Positions 13,310 through 25,213 of a stretch of 64,000 nt of DNA are shown one piece after another. Position numbers and translations under genes: made by a program. The DNA is from Numida meleagris (taxonomy: Eukaryota > Chordata > Aves > Galliformes > Numididae): contig NC_034412.1 in the NCBI RefSeq assembly GCF_002078875.1, positions 35,113,530 through 35,177,529 on the forward strand, given 5' to 3'. Under the pieces are notes generated by a model, which saw nothing but the letters and a program-made list of their open reading frames with translations, had not been told where the DNA came from and did not search any database. Within the stretch, counting starts at the first letter, position 1; each line of letters begins with the position of its first letter.

Positions 13310-13789
13310 CTTCAAACGCGAGGTTCAGCGACTAAACGCGACGTACAGGGCAGTCTTCGACCAGTTCCTTTACGCGGGGAACCCCGAGCTAACAGAGCGG
13401 CCCCGCAGCTCTCGTGAGAGCTGCTGACGTGGCGTGGGCGTTGCCAGGGCAACGTCTCTGCAGCCACGCCCCTTGCCTTAGAAAAAGCCTCTGGGAGCGT
13501 AGGGACGGAGTAGGAGTTGGTGGGACGCGGAGGAGTTCCTGGGACGGAGTAGGGGGAGTTGGTGTGTGCGTATCACGAAGGCCGTTCGAACGCGGTGAAA
13601 CAGTAAGCCGCTCGTTTGTGTGACTACACAGTGAGGAGGCCTCTTATCTCACTGAGCAGCAAGTGGTAGGTGTAGATGCACCTGGTAATGGGCTGGTAAC
13701 ACGGTTAGGGCGGAGCCAGCGCTATCGGCAACAGGGAGGACCAGACCAGTTACACCTCATTAAGGTTGCCCTAGACTGTGCTAGTGTCA
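13310..13789 (+). promoter_or_regulatory. CR1 5' UTR / internal promoter region
   Basis: A GC- and CpG-rich leader of the large CR1, and the only CpG-dense stretch in the window. It contains a hairpin-prone segment around 13410-13425 (agctctcgtgagagct) and two near-copies of 'gggacggagtagg(a)gttggtg' (about 13502-13523 and 13541-13564). LINE 5' UTRs carry internal promoters. That this leader did is inferred from position and composition. Confidence 0.6.
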
Positions 13790-15014
13790 GGTGGTTTGCT
13801 GTGGCTGCCTCCCGGCAGAAGGCTATTTCCAGGAAAAATGTGGGGACCCAGACTGAGGTCCCATGCACACATGAAAAGAAAGCCGCTACCAAGAAAAAAT
13901 GAGGAGACCCAGACGGAGGTCCCACAACAACATGCTAATGCTCAGGTTTTTGGCTGCAGTGAGTGCTTGAGCCTGGCCCTTGCAGTGCAGGGCGATGGAG
14001 ACAGCACTTGTTAGTGTTAGCACAGTTAGATCTGACCAGCTAAATGATTTACTTAGCCTGGTGGCTGACCTGAAGGAGGAAGTGGAGAGGCTGAGGAGTA
14101 TTAGGGAGTGTGAGCAGGAGATTGATTGGTGGTGCCAGTCCCTACCGTCCCTGAGATCTAGGCAGCCAGCTGTGGCCCTACATGGAGCATGTCACCCCCT
14201 ACCGTCTTGCAAATGGGTAACAGGGGGGAACCAGCAGGCAGACAGTGTTCCTGCTGCAGTGATCCCCCTGTCCTCTCTCCATCTAACAACGGTGATGAAC
14301 TGGGGGGCAGGGGGCAATGGCAAAAGGTCCCTGCTCGGCGGTGCAGGTGCACTCGCCCAGCGATTCCCCTCCCTCCTCAGCTGCCTCTGCAGAACAGGTA
14401 CAGTGCTCTGTGGGGACTGCTGGACAGTGGTGGAGATGATGGTTCTTCCCACTTGGAGGTGTCTCCAAAGCCTAGCAGGATTACCCCTAACATTAAAACA
14501 TCCTCAGCAAAGAACAAAAGACGGATCATTGTTGTTGGTGACTCAGTGCAGAAGGGAGCAGAAGGCCCAATATGTAGACCTGACCCTCTACACAGGGAGG
14601 TCTGCTGCCTCCTGGGAGCCTGGGTTAAAGATGTAAGGAATAAACTTCCTTCCGTAGTACGGCCCTCAGATTATTATCCTCTGTTGTTGTTTCAGGTAGG
14701 CAGTGATGAAATAGGAAGAACTTCCCTTAGAACTATGAAAAAGGACTTCAGAGCCTTAGGGCGTCTGCTCAAGGGTTTGGGAGCACAAGTTGTGTTCTCC
14801 TCTATCCCTCCAGTTATAGGGAAACATGATGGGTCAACAGATTAATATCTGGCTCTGAGCCTGGTGTGCCCAGCAGGGGTTCGGGTTTTTCAGCCTCGGC
14901 TCGATATACACAAGACTGGGGCTGCTGGCAACTGATAGGAATAGCTTATCCCATCAGTGGAAAGGGGTTTTACAATGGGAATTGGGAAGGTTCATTGATA
15001 GGGCTTTAAACTAG
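13790..15014 (+). pseudogene. CR1 ORF1 remnant (coiled coil plus esterase-like domain)
   Basis: A broken copy of the CR1 first ORF. Two copies of a TQTEVP motif occur about 60 bp apart (13835-13866 and 13895-13924) in different frames. A leucine-rich coiled-coil segment (LLSLVADLKEEVERLRSI) follows near 14045-14105. After a frameshift comes the GDS-type esterase block (IIVVGDSVQKG at about 14526-14558, VGSDEIG at about 14697-14717), and the ORF1 C-terminus ends at about 15014. At least three frames are needed to read the whole. In intact CR1 this protein is thought to bind RNA and carry an SGNH-like hydrolase fold. Here it cannot be made. Confidence 0.8.
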
Positions 15015-15018
15015 GCAT

Positions 15019-15038
15019 GAAGGGGGGTGGGGGGGGGA
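15019..15038 (+). other. G-rich run between CR1 ORF1 and ORF2
   Basis: A run of guanines interrupted by one T, in the linker between the two CR1 ORFs. It could form a G-quadruplex or slip during replication. No function is shown. Confidence 0.5.
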
Positions 15039-18016
15039 ACCAGGGTCACTAGTAAGGAACCTGTATGTAATGAGCCAGTGCTTGTGGGAGGGGGTTGTGC
15101 TAGTAAGATCCCACAGTCTTGTGGGGTGAAGGAGGAAGACGGCACACCTTTTTGTAGGAAGAACACAAGGGATGATGTGAGGTTGGTGGCTATGAAAACA
15201 CGTGAGCATGGTCAAGAGGGTATTAGGGCTTCTCCCACTCATAAGGTGGCCCAGCTCAGGTGCATCTACACCAATGCACGCAGCATGGGTAACAAACAAG
15301 GAGGAGCTAAAGGCCATTGTGCGGTCAGAAAACTATGATATAGTCGCCATCACGTAAACATGGTGGAATGACACACACAGCTGCAGTGCTGTGATTGATG
15401 GCTACTGACTTTTCAAAAGAGATAGGCAAGACAGGAAAGGTGGTGATGTAGCCCTCTATGTTAAGAAAGAATACAAATGTATGGAAATTGATGGTTATGA
15501 TAGGGTTGAGAGCTTATGGGTTAGAATAAAAGCGAAGGCCAATAAGACTGACATAATCGTGGGTGTCTGCTACAGGCCACCCAACCAGGATGGAGAGGTG
15601 GATAAGGTACTTCATAGACAGTTGGGTGAGGTCTCAAGGTCTCTACCCCTTGTTCTCGTGGGGGACTTCAACTTCCCAGACATCTGCTGGAATTATAATA
15701 CAGCAGAAATGGAACAGTCCCAAAGGTTCCTAGAGTGTGTGGGAGACAACTTCCTAACACAGCTGGTGAAGGAGCCAACAAGGGGAAGCAAAATCGTGGA
15801 CCTGCTGTTTGTTAACAGAGAAGGTCTTGTGGGGGATGTAAAGGTTGGAGGCCGTCTGGAGCAAAGTGATCATGAAATAATAGACTTCTCAATCTTTGTT
15901 GAACCTCAGAGGGGAGTCAGCAAAACTGGAACCTTGGACTTCCAGAGGGCAGACTTTGGCCTCTTTTGGAGCATGGTTGAGAGTCCCTTGGGAGGCAGTT
16001 CTAGAGGGCATGGGAGCCCAGGATGGCTGGGAATACTTTAAGGAAGTTATTTTAAAGGTGTAGGAGCTGACCATGCCCAAGTCACGGAAGACGAGCCGTT
16101 GGGGTAGAAGACTGGTCTGGCTGAACAGAGACCTTAAAATGGAACTCAGGAAAAAAAGAGAAGTTTATGGTCTTTGGAAGAGGGGGCATGCAACTTATGA
16201 GGATTACAAGTACATAGTGAAGCTGTGCAGGGAGAAAATTAGAAAAGCCAAAGCCCATCTAGAACTGAACTTGGCCACTAAGGTGAAGAACAACAATAAA
16301 TATTTCTATAAATACGTCAACAGTAAAAGGAGGGCTAGGGAGAATCTTGATCCCTTGTTGGACGCTGAGGGCAACACGGTGACCAAGGATCAGGATAAGG
16401 CTGAGGTACTTAGTGCCTTCTTCGCCTCAGTCTTTAATAGTAAGACTAGTTGCGCCCTGGGCACACAGCCCCTTGAGATGGCAGATGGGGATGGGGAACA
16501 GAATACACCATGCAGAATCCACGATGAGATGGTTTTGGACCTGCTCCGAAAGCTGGACGCTCACAAGTCCATGGGGCCAGACGGATTGCACCCTAGAGTG
16601 CTGAGGGATTTAGCAGATGTGGTTTCCAGGCCACTCTCCATCATCTTTCGACAGTCCTGGCTAACAGGGAATGTCCCGGTTGACTGGAGGCTAGCAAATG
16701 TGACTCCCTTCTTCAAGAAGCACTGGAAAGATGATCCTCATAGCTATAGACCTGTCAGTCTCATCTTGGTGCCAGGGAAGTTGGGGAATGGATAATCTCA
16801 GGAGACATCATGGATCAGTTAAAGGTCAACCAGGGGATCAGGCCCAGTCAGCATGGGTTTATGAATGGTAGATCCTGTTTGACAAACCTGATTTCATTCT
16901 ATGACAAGGTGATCCGCTTAGTGGATGAAGGTAAGGCTGTCTATGTGGTCTACCTGGACTTCAGTAAGGCCTTTGACACTGTCCCCCACAGCATCCTTGT
17001 GGAGAAGCTGGCTGCCCATGGTTTGGATGGGCACACACTCTGCTGGGTGAAACACTGGCTGGATGGCCGGGCCCAGAGAGTTGTGGTCAATGGAGTTAAA
17101 TCCAACTGGTGGCCAGTCATGAGCGGTGTCCCCCAGGGCTCGGTGCTGGGGCCTCTTCTATTCAACATCTTTATCAATGATCTTGATGAGGGGATTGAGT
17201 GCACCCTCAGTAGGTTTGCAGCTGACACCAAGTTGGGAGGGCATGTTGATCTTCCAGAGGGTAGAAAGGTACTACAGAGGGACCTGGATAGACTGCATCG
17301 AAGGCCAAGGCAAACCATATGAGTTTCAACTGGGGCAAGTGTCGGGTCCTGCACTTTGGTCACAACAACCCCAGGCAACCCTACAGGCTCAGGGAGGAGT
17401 GGCTGGAAAGCTGCCTGATGGAAAGGGACCTTGGTGTGCTGATGGACAGTCAGATGAATATGAGCCAGCAGTGTACCCAGGTGGCCAAGAAGGCCAGTGG
17501 CATCCTGGCTTGTATCAGGAATGGTGTGGTGAGCAGGACTAGGGAAGTCATCCTGCCCCTGTACTTGGCATTGGTGAGGCCCCACCTCAAGTACGTGTTC
17601 AGTTTTGGGCTCCTCAGTACAGAAAGGACATGGAGGTGCTGGAGCAGGTCCAAAGAAGGGCAACAAGGCTTGTGAAGGGCTCGGAGAATATACCCTACGA
17701 AGAGAAACTATAGGAACTGGGGCTATTTATTCTGGGGAAGAGGAGGCTGAGGGGAGGCCTTATTGCTCTCTTCAAACACCTGAAAGGTGATTGCAGTGAG
17801 AGCAGGGTTGGTCTCTTCTCAGTGGTGACAGGTGACAGGACAGGGGGAAATGGCCTCAAGTTGCTCCAGGGGAGGTTTAGGTTGGATATCAGGAAAAACT
17901 TCTTTACAGAAAGGGTTGTGAAGCACTGGAACAGGCTCCCCAGGGAGGTGGTTGAGTCGCCACCCCTGAATGTGTTTTAAAACCGTTTGGATGTGGTGCT
18001 CAGGGACATGATTTAG
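15027..18016 (+). pseudogene. CR1 ORF2 remnant (endonuclease plus reverse transcriptase)
   Basis: The endonuclease begins with CIYTNARSMGNKQ (about 15259-15297) and shifts frame. The codon for its metal-binding glutamate in the usual IT-E-TWW motif is a TAA stop at 15355-15357. GDFNFPD (about 15661-15681) and the SDH box (about 15868) follow. The RT fingers lie in 16073-16795 (GPDGLHPRVL, YRPVSL) and the palm in 16810-17322 ([23 protein letters not shown]). The RT catalytic box reads FAAD instead of FADD because codon 17221-17223 is GCT. The C-terminal region continues in other frames from 17319, with another TAA near 17978, to the terminal stop at 18014-18016. Both catalytic activities are therefore lost. 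Confidence 0.9.
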
Positions 18017-18107
18017 TGGTGGGTTGTTAGAGTTAGTATGGTTAGGTTGCGGTTGGACTTGATGATCTTGGAGGTCCTTTCCAACCTGAGCAATTCTATG
18101 ATTCTAT

Positions 18108-19599
18108 GTTAATGGTGGTGACTATGTTGAAAAATAGTGTTTTGTAGCTGAGAATTTGCTCTATCAAATAGTATTATTGGGATCTTTGTATCTGTTGGAG
18201 TTGCCATGTAAATAAATAGGAGGCATTACTTTTGGCAGAACTTATATGTCTGTTCACTGTATCTGTCCAAGAGACTTTAAGATACTGTTACTGAACTGAA
18301 GCTTGTCTAAAAACTTACAAACATGAAATTGCTGATCTGCTCTCAGCATTTACCTTTTTTTCAATTTTGAGATAAATAATCAGTTTCTATTTCCTTTCAA
18401 CACGTCCTTTTGACCTCTCTTCCATTCTGAAATAATGCTTGTATATTTTACTAGAATGGCCTATTATTTCACACTGTCCCGCTGTGAACAGAGTCAAAGG
18501 TTTTAGAAAACCAATTAAGTTGGTTGTAGTTTTTACAACACAAATCTTTTTAAAGCCTTAAAGATATCATCTGCATATCTGCTAACTCACCCCGCTAATC
18601 TGACACAAAGAATCATCAATTTTTTCAAGTCAATGTTTTCTTCTGTCCTTGTAATTCCTAGATATGAAGATCTTCCATAAATCCTCCTCAAGAAATCCAT
18701 GTTAATAGTTTCACCCACAGAATCATTATTTCCAGTACTGACGTTCACACTTTAAAATATGTTTATGTTTCTGCATGACAGCAATGCAAAAGTGAACTTT
18801 TAAAAATGAAAACTCATCTTAGGAAACCGACCCTTTCCTATAAATATCTATTCAATACATGCCAATTGGCAAGCTGATGTTTATTTGCTATAAACATGAG
18901 CTACTATAACAACAGAGAAGAAAGCCACATAATATTTTGCATTGTGTAGAGATGTAGTTACTCTGGAAGTAGAAATTTTAAAATCATCTGTACTGGAAGA
19001 CAATGATCATGTAGTAGCAAAACTGCAGGAGATAGAAATTTATACTAGCTATTTCCTTAGCTGACATCTGGATCATTGAAGTCATAGAAGAAAACTTAAA
19101 AAGTTTAAGAAGCACGCTCTTATGAGCACTAAAAGTGCAGAGAACTGATAGTGAACAAATAGGAACTATGAACCATGCATGACCCCTATTTAAGACCCGA
19201 TGTGAATCACTTGACAGCTTGCAGCTTTTTCCTGCCTGAGACATCTCTGAAGGACATAAGGGTAGCATTGGGAAGAGTCCCAGCACCCTTGCTCTGCTCT
19301 CATTCTCTCCCCAGATGCTTCTGGCCAGTGCAAAGTAGGCAGATTGAATTCTGGTCTTTGGGTTTGACTGAATGTAAGATTTCATTTTCCTTCCCTTTGA
19401 GAAACTCTGACTGAAGTGTTAGAGTCCAAGCTGGCAGAAAAATGGGTACAGAATGCCTATCTTCAAAATAACAGTCCAGACAGATAACCTTCCATTCTTG
19501 AAAAATTACCAGAAGAAACAATCAGAGAAAATGGGAAAGCACTGACTGAGAAGCCAACACGTTTTGATATGGACCAATTATGCCAAATTATCCTTCCTT
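18108..19599. other. AT-rich intergenic sequence
   Basis: No supported gene or repeat. The 133-codon minus-strand frame at 18984-19385 shows no recognisable domain. Confidence 0.5.
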
Positions 19600-19720
19600 T
19601 TGTGACAGTTTAATGAGTCTAAATGCTAGAGGAGAAGCTGTAGCTGTTATGTTGTCCTGACTTTAGTAAGGTATTTGACACACTGTCATATGAAATTAAT
19701 ATAAGCACGTAAGGAATTTG
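19600..19720 (+). mobile_element. Possible ancient CR1 RT fragment
   Basis: The stretch 'gctgtagctgttatgttgtcctgactttagtaaggtatttgacacactgtc' closely resembles the CR1 segment encoding the first RT aspartate (DFSKAFDTV) at 16935-16985. Similarity on either side is too weak to set edges. Confidence 0.5.
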
Positions 19721-22105
19721 CCAGTGTGAATGGGCATAGCTAGTTGGAAGGACTCAGGAGTGCTTCTCACAGAAGAACTAATGTAATATAAAGAAAGGAA
19801 AACAGATGAGTTACCCAGTATTATTCAAGCACTTTCTCTCATGATGCAGCAATCAAATGAAAGCTGTGCTGACAAAATCTCAGACAGTACTAAATGAAAG
19901 GAATGAACCATTTTGAGAAGGAGGAGCAGGCTGCAAAATAACAATGAAAAACGGAAGTGTCCCAAAATACAAGATGAAAAGGGTGAGTGGAAAAAATGCT
20001 TAGTCAGGTGCTCAAATAATGCACAGAGATAACCAGCTATGGCCCACCTCTGGAGAGGGCAGTCAGTCGCGATCAACCATGTGGTGACAGAAGCATGCAA
20101 ATGAGAAAAACGGGACCAGGAGTAGTCTACAGACAACACTGGAAGAAGAGCTGCTGCTCAGCCAGAGGTTAGAGAGGAGTCAACAAATGACAAACACCAC
20201 CAGGAGATTCTGAACAGCTCTTAAATATAGAATAGGCATAAAAATACTCAATCTTTCAACTAACTCAGCGTCACTAGGTCAGAATGTGTATTTCAAACAC
20301 ATCTCCCTCTCTGTCTACTCATTCTTGCAGGAAGGAACATCACCTCTGGGCCTGAGTTGGAGCAAAAACTGTTCACTTTTCTCTGTTCCTCTAGAACCTC
20401 TGCTCACTTCTAAGACCTGATTCTCCATTAGATGTTTTCTCTTTCTGCTGTTTTCCTGTGTTTGCCACAGGATCCTACCTCTGTTGTGCAGCTCTCTTGT
20501 GTGCTATATTCTGCTACATCTATGAAGTTCTCAGTACACAGGAGGTTTTGTAGAGCTCTTCATTAAAGATCTGTAAGGTGTGGCTTAGGCACCCATGATC
20601 ATGCCTTTGGTTGGAAGGAAAGACTAAACAATGTTACAAAACCATATCACAAAATCTTTACATTTCAATTTTTGATCAGTTTTAACAAAGAGGAAGATGA
20701 TAACACTGAAACTGTTTTATACATACAGTGGAATAACACTCTATCCACATCAGAAAGATCAGATGCATTTTTAAGGGGAATATTAAGAGAAGATGTAATC
20801 AAAGATGAAAAAAATCATTTATCTAAATCAGAAGAGGTAATCTCCTCGTTCTTAAAAAAAGTGGGAAAAAGAGCAAGTAAATGATTATGTTCTTGGTAAA
20901 AGCACTGATCCTAATACTTTTAGACAGAGACAACTTGAATGTATACTGTTATCTCATGAATTACTTGGCACGGGAAGCTGCCTGCTCTTGATAGAAGTTT
21001 ATGGTGAGTGAAGTTGCCTCCTTATGGTAGCAAGTGCTCTTCAAAAGGGTCAACATGATCATGAAACCTAAATTTTGCACTGATAGAGAAAAGGACAGGT
21101 GGAGGCTAGTGCTATAAGAGCTGGGCTTCCTATTTCATGTGAGCATGTCTTTGGCTATTACCAGAAAGCAAACATATAAATAAACAAACAAACAGAGATC
21201 ACAGCATGAACAAGCATGGGAACTCAGCTGTTCTTCTCAGATGAGGAATTACTTATTTTTAAAGGATCATGTGAATTGCATTTACATTTCCAGTACTTTT
21301 CAACCCTTAAGTTATACTTCCTGTCCTTCAGCAACCACGCAGTAGCCATTTACATCCACTAGTCTGCCTTGAGAAGTTCACAAGTTTCATAGATTCACTC
21401 CGCTTCTGAGAAATGTACAAATTAGAAAAAAAACCACATAATTTTAAGCTAAACCTTCTGTTTTGGCTATCGAGCACAAAGGATTTTATTAAATACTGGT
21501 CAGTGCAGTTACAGTTCATTTGGGTGACCAGTGAAAAGGCATTCAAGACCTTGTGGTTTAGGGTACTATGAACTTGCACCATCAACTTCATATCGCTTTT
21601 TCATATATTCAGTGCAAGGGCTTAGCCCTTCCCTTTGCCAAAGGCTAAATGGATCTCTTGCTGCTCCAGAGTGCCAAAAGAAAACCATGTTTATCAGTAT
21701 CTTAGGTCTAAACCTTCTATTGATATGTGTATTGGAATAGATTAAAATTGATTTGTTACATTCACCCAGAGATGAAACAAGTAAAACACATAATTATATG
21801 TACTAGCTGTATGTAGTATAAATCTCAGTAATCACGGAATCTCCACTGATATAAGTATATGGAAGGGTTTGCAAGCAAGTGTAACATCAGCAGGAATCCA
21901 GTTCAATCCCTCCCCTTAAGCTTCACAACATACAACTTAAAAACAGGAAACTAGTTACAGTGGGAGCTGCAGAAAAGTAGATGCTCTTTGGTAAACCACT
22001 TAAGTGTTTGGTTTTTTGTTTGTTTGTATTTAACCAAACAAAGAGTTACTTCACAAGGAATTCTCTGGTAAAACAATCTAGACATTCATAAAATGACAAG
22101 AAATG
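19721..22105. other. AT-rich intergenic sequence
   Basis: No supported gene. It includes a short (AAAC)n run at about 21181-21195. Confidence 0.5.
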
Positions 22106-22685
22106 TCACAATTCTGCATCTCTAAGATTTTTGATAGATTTTATCAGCCTTTCCAATGTGACATCACTGTTCTTCTTACATATACCTACACTGACTACTT
22201 TTACCTGCCTTGACAGTTTATTACCTAGTATCTTCATCATATAGTACTTACAGACTAGCACAAGCATTATTCCTGAATTTAACTTTGATTTGTTCATTAA
22301 ATGCATTCATGCATTCTAATAGCCACGTATCAATACTTGCATTTTCAATTGCAAAACCTTCTATAGTCTCATTAATTCCCTTCCATCGTGATAAAGCCTT
22401 GACTCTTTTGCAGTGAAAAACTTTATTTATTATACTGATAAAGATGTGCTCATTCAGTGTATATTTATGAATTTTATTTAAATTTTGGATATTTCTGGAT
22501 GCTACTGTTCGGTTGTATTTGACAAAGTGTGTAGGTACACCAGTGGAGGAAAACTTAACAATTCTCATAATATTTTTTTTACAGGTTCTATTTTTCCCTA
22601 CATTTTCATCTCTGCAGAGAGTACCATAATCTGTTGAGCTACTTTCATCTTTTATTTTAGTGCACAGAAACTTTGATCCAGCCAT
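22106..22685 (-). other. Unrecognised protein-like frame pair on the minus strand
   Basis: A 145-codon frame (22685 to 22248, starting MAGSKFLCTK) overlaps a 66-codon frame (22306 to 22106) in a second frame ending ERLIKSIKNLRDAEL. Read together they could be one decayed reading frame with a single shift near 22250-22300. The composition looks protein-like (mixed charged and hydrophobic residues, few low-complexity runs). I recognise no family, signal peptide or membrane segment, and see no obvious splice acceptor upstream. In AT-rich DNA of this size, one such frame can occur by chance. It may be a retropseudogene or noise. Confidence 0.2.
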
Positions 22686-23800
22686 ATGGACAAGTTTTTG
22701 GCTTATTGTCAGTTTCTCCAGATCAAAAACAGATCAGAGATAGGGAACTTACTGAAATTTTCACACAGTTAAGTCACTTTGCATGGCTCATACCCCAGGG
22801 ACCTTTCTGTTTCCTGCACGATGGCCATGCCCTGGCCATGGGTCCAAGCTGGACAAAGAGTTCAGTGGCCCTATCCCAGAAATGTTGTCCATAAATATCT
22901 TACCTGTTTTCAAGATGCTTGAAGTACACACGGATTAATCGGGGAAACACAGATTGGAAAATCCCTGCACATTTGTTTTTATATGCCCTTCTATGATTTC
23001 CTATAATGAAATTCAGTAACTTTGGCTAGACAGGAGAGTGAGAAGGAGAGGTTAAAAAATGGAGAATTTCTGCTCTTATGCATATTGAACATTTCTTTGT
23101 CCCTTGCAGTGCCAGTGAAAGCAATGGCATGCCATTCAGATGAAGCTGTTTCTTCTGAATAACAGATGCTCTGGGAAAATGTAAGAAATAACATACAGGA
23201 AAAATGGCCGACCTGAGGACAATAAGCTATAAAAAAGCCCCAACAAAACAACAACCAGGATTAAGATTGATACAGCCAAGCAAATTGTTTAGCCAAACTG
23301 CTCTGAGGAAGAGAATTCCCCCACATCATTCACAAATCATCTAAGTGTTTCAGCTTCTTTCTCATGTAACATTTGATTCTTCAATTCACTGTTCTGGAAT
23401 TTCTGATGAGAAACACTTATAAAAGGCTTGTCTAGTAAAAAGTCTCAGTTTTGACTGACACCTGTCTTGATTGTTGTACTTTAAACTTAAGAATGACATG
23501 CTTTCAAGGGGACACTGAGATAGGGATTCTGCCTGGAGGCATATCCAGTGTAGTCAAAAATATTTAAATCCAAAAAAGGCTTCTACAAGCTCTGTTACTT
23601 GGCTCATTTAGGAAGCGCCACATTCAGGACATTTCCCAAGGTGCTGCATGGGGTTCCAGCTACTTAGATCAGAAGGTTCCCAATAATCTAAAGTCAGGTG
23701 GCACAGCATGTCACTTCAAAAATGCATTTAAGTAGAGAGTTTTTCCTGTGCTACCCAGCTGGGAGCTTACATAAGGAGTAGGTTCCCTGACAGTTTTTTG
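22686..23800. other. Intergenic sequence, no feature seen
   Basis: No reading frame, repeat or RNA gene that I can support. Confidence 0.5.
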
Positions 23801-24280
23801 GGTTTGGCCTGCAGGTTTCTACATCAGTGGCCAGCAGGACTTGGGAAGTTACCACCCTCTGCACTCAGCACTGGTGAGGCCACACCTCAAGTACTGTGTT
23901 CAGGTTTGAGCCCCTCACTACGAGAAAGACATCGAGGTTCTGGAGTGTGCCCAGAGAAAGGCAACAGAGCTGTGAAGGGTCTGGAGCGTAAGTCTTATAG
24001 GGAGCAATGGAGGAAACTGGGATTGTTCAGTCTGGAGAAGGGGAGGCTCAGGGGAGACCATATCACTCTTTACAACTGCCTGAAAGGAGGATGTGGTGTG
24101 GTCGGAGTCCGCTTCTATTTTCTCAGAAAGAGTGGTAAGGCACTGGAACAGGCTGCCCAGTGAAGTAGTGAAGTCACCATCCCTGGCAGTGTTCAGGAGA
24201 CGTGTAATATGTGGCTCTTAGGGATGTGGTTTGGTGGGCATGGTGTCCAACCTTAATGATTCTATGGTTGATTCTATGAC
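23801..24280 (+). mobile_element. CR1 LINE fragment with internal deletion
   Basis: A 5'-truncated CR1 with the usual order: 'gtggccagcaggact', 'ggtgaggccacacctcaagtactg', 'ctggagaaggggaggctcagggg', then the 3' end with two separated ATTCTATG-type octamers at 24258-24278. Compared with the copy at 17770-17900, about 100 bp is missing at the join near 24105-24130, so the distal ORF2 sequence jumps from 'ggagtccgcttct' straight to 'ctcagaaagagtggtaaggcac'. Confidence 0.88.
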
Positions 24281-25179
24281 CACAGAGGTAGTGTGTGCTG
24301 GGAGATTTTGTGGTCTGTTCCAGGCTGATAAAGGAGAAATAACACAAGTGTAACTTCAGAGAACTGTTACAGTGATGTGCCTTTTGGGATGCTAGCCAAA
24401 GTATATTTATACACATACTTTATTCTGTAGGATTTTTTGTATTTATAATTAAATTTATGGAACAACTCAATACTGGAAAACTTTTAGGCTACAATATTGC
24501 AAATACACTGTCGAAATAGAATAGTGTTTGTTCTCAGGGCATTAAACATAACACTTAAAATCAAAGGTTCCTCACATGAATCCAAGCAGGAACTGAAGAT
24601 TACTGTGCACTTTTCTGTGATAGCTTTTTTCACAGATTCAGAAACATATTCCTACTAATTTTAAACCTTAAATGCCTTTCCCTTTGTTTTGGTTTTGCAA
24701 ACTTAGCAATTGATATGATTTTGCTTGGAAACACTATCCCTTTAAATAGGAATAGCTCGTAGTTAGTGGCAATAACTCATAAATTATAACTTGCCAGAAA
24801 TACTATGCAAACTTCTGAAAGGCAGAATATTAATGTCTCTCCACATGTGCCTAGAAATTAAATAGCATTTGTGAGATGAAAGAAGTTTTTAATAACTAAT
24901 ATGAAGAGTCTATAATTTAGGACACATTATAATGTAATATGAAAAAAGAGACAGACTATCTGAAGTGCTTTACCAACCATGAAGCAGAAATACCTAGGTT
25001 TTCAAGAAGGCACACATACATACCTAGTCATTTGTTTAGTATATTACATGTTCTGTTACAGCAATTACTCTGCCACAAAAGCGTTTCAGACTTGCATATT
25101 GGTTTATGTGCTGGTATGGAACTGATGCAGGATAGATTATAATTTACAGAAATGGACACTCCTTACACATACTTAGAAT
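24281..25179. other. AT-rich intergenic sequence
   Basis: No supported feature. Confidence 0.5.
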
Positions 25180-25213
25180 GAATCATAGAATGGTTTGAGT
25201 TGGAAGGGACTAC
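25180..25213 (-). mobile_element. CR1 3'-terminal remnant
   Basis: Only about 34 bp of the reversed CR1 3' end remains (gaatcatagaatggtttgag followed by ttggaagggac). It is either an extremely truncated insertion or a deletion remnant. Confidence 0.6.

Larger units (their letters stand above)
13310..18107 (+). mobile_element. Near-full-length CR1 LINE, inactivated
   Basis: A 4.8 kb CR1 non-LTR retrotransposon that retains every section of the element in order: GC- and CpG-rich 5' UTR, ORF1 (coiled coil, then esterase-like domain), ORF2 (apurinic-type endonuclease, reverse transcriptase, C-terminal region), a short 3' UTR and two terminal ATTCTATG octamers at 18092-18107. Most genomic CR1 copies are severely 5'-truncated, so this length is uncommon. 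It is dead: both ORFs are broken by several frameshifts and stops, and catalytic residues are lost in both EN and RT (see the sub-features). The exact 5' boundary is an estimate based on the abrupt rise in GC and CpG near 13310. Confidence 0.93.

Noticed and set aside
15481..16041. 186-codon endonuclease frame as a possible host gene
   Set aside because: It is the middle of the CR1 ORF2 endonuclease, continuous with RT downstream and ORF1 upstream. Its catalytic glutamate region is cut off by a stop.
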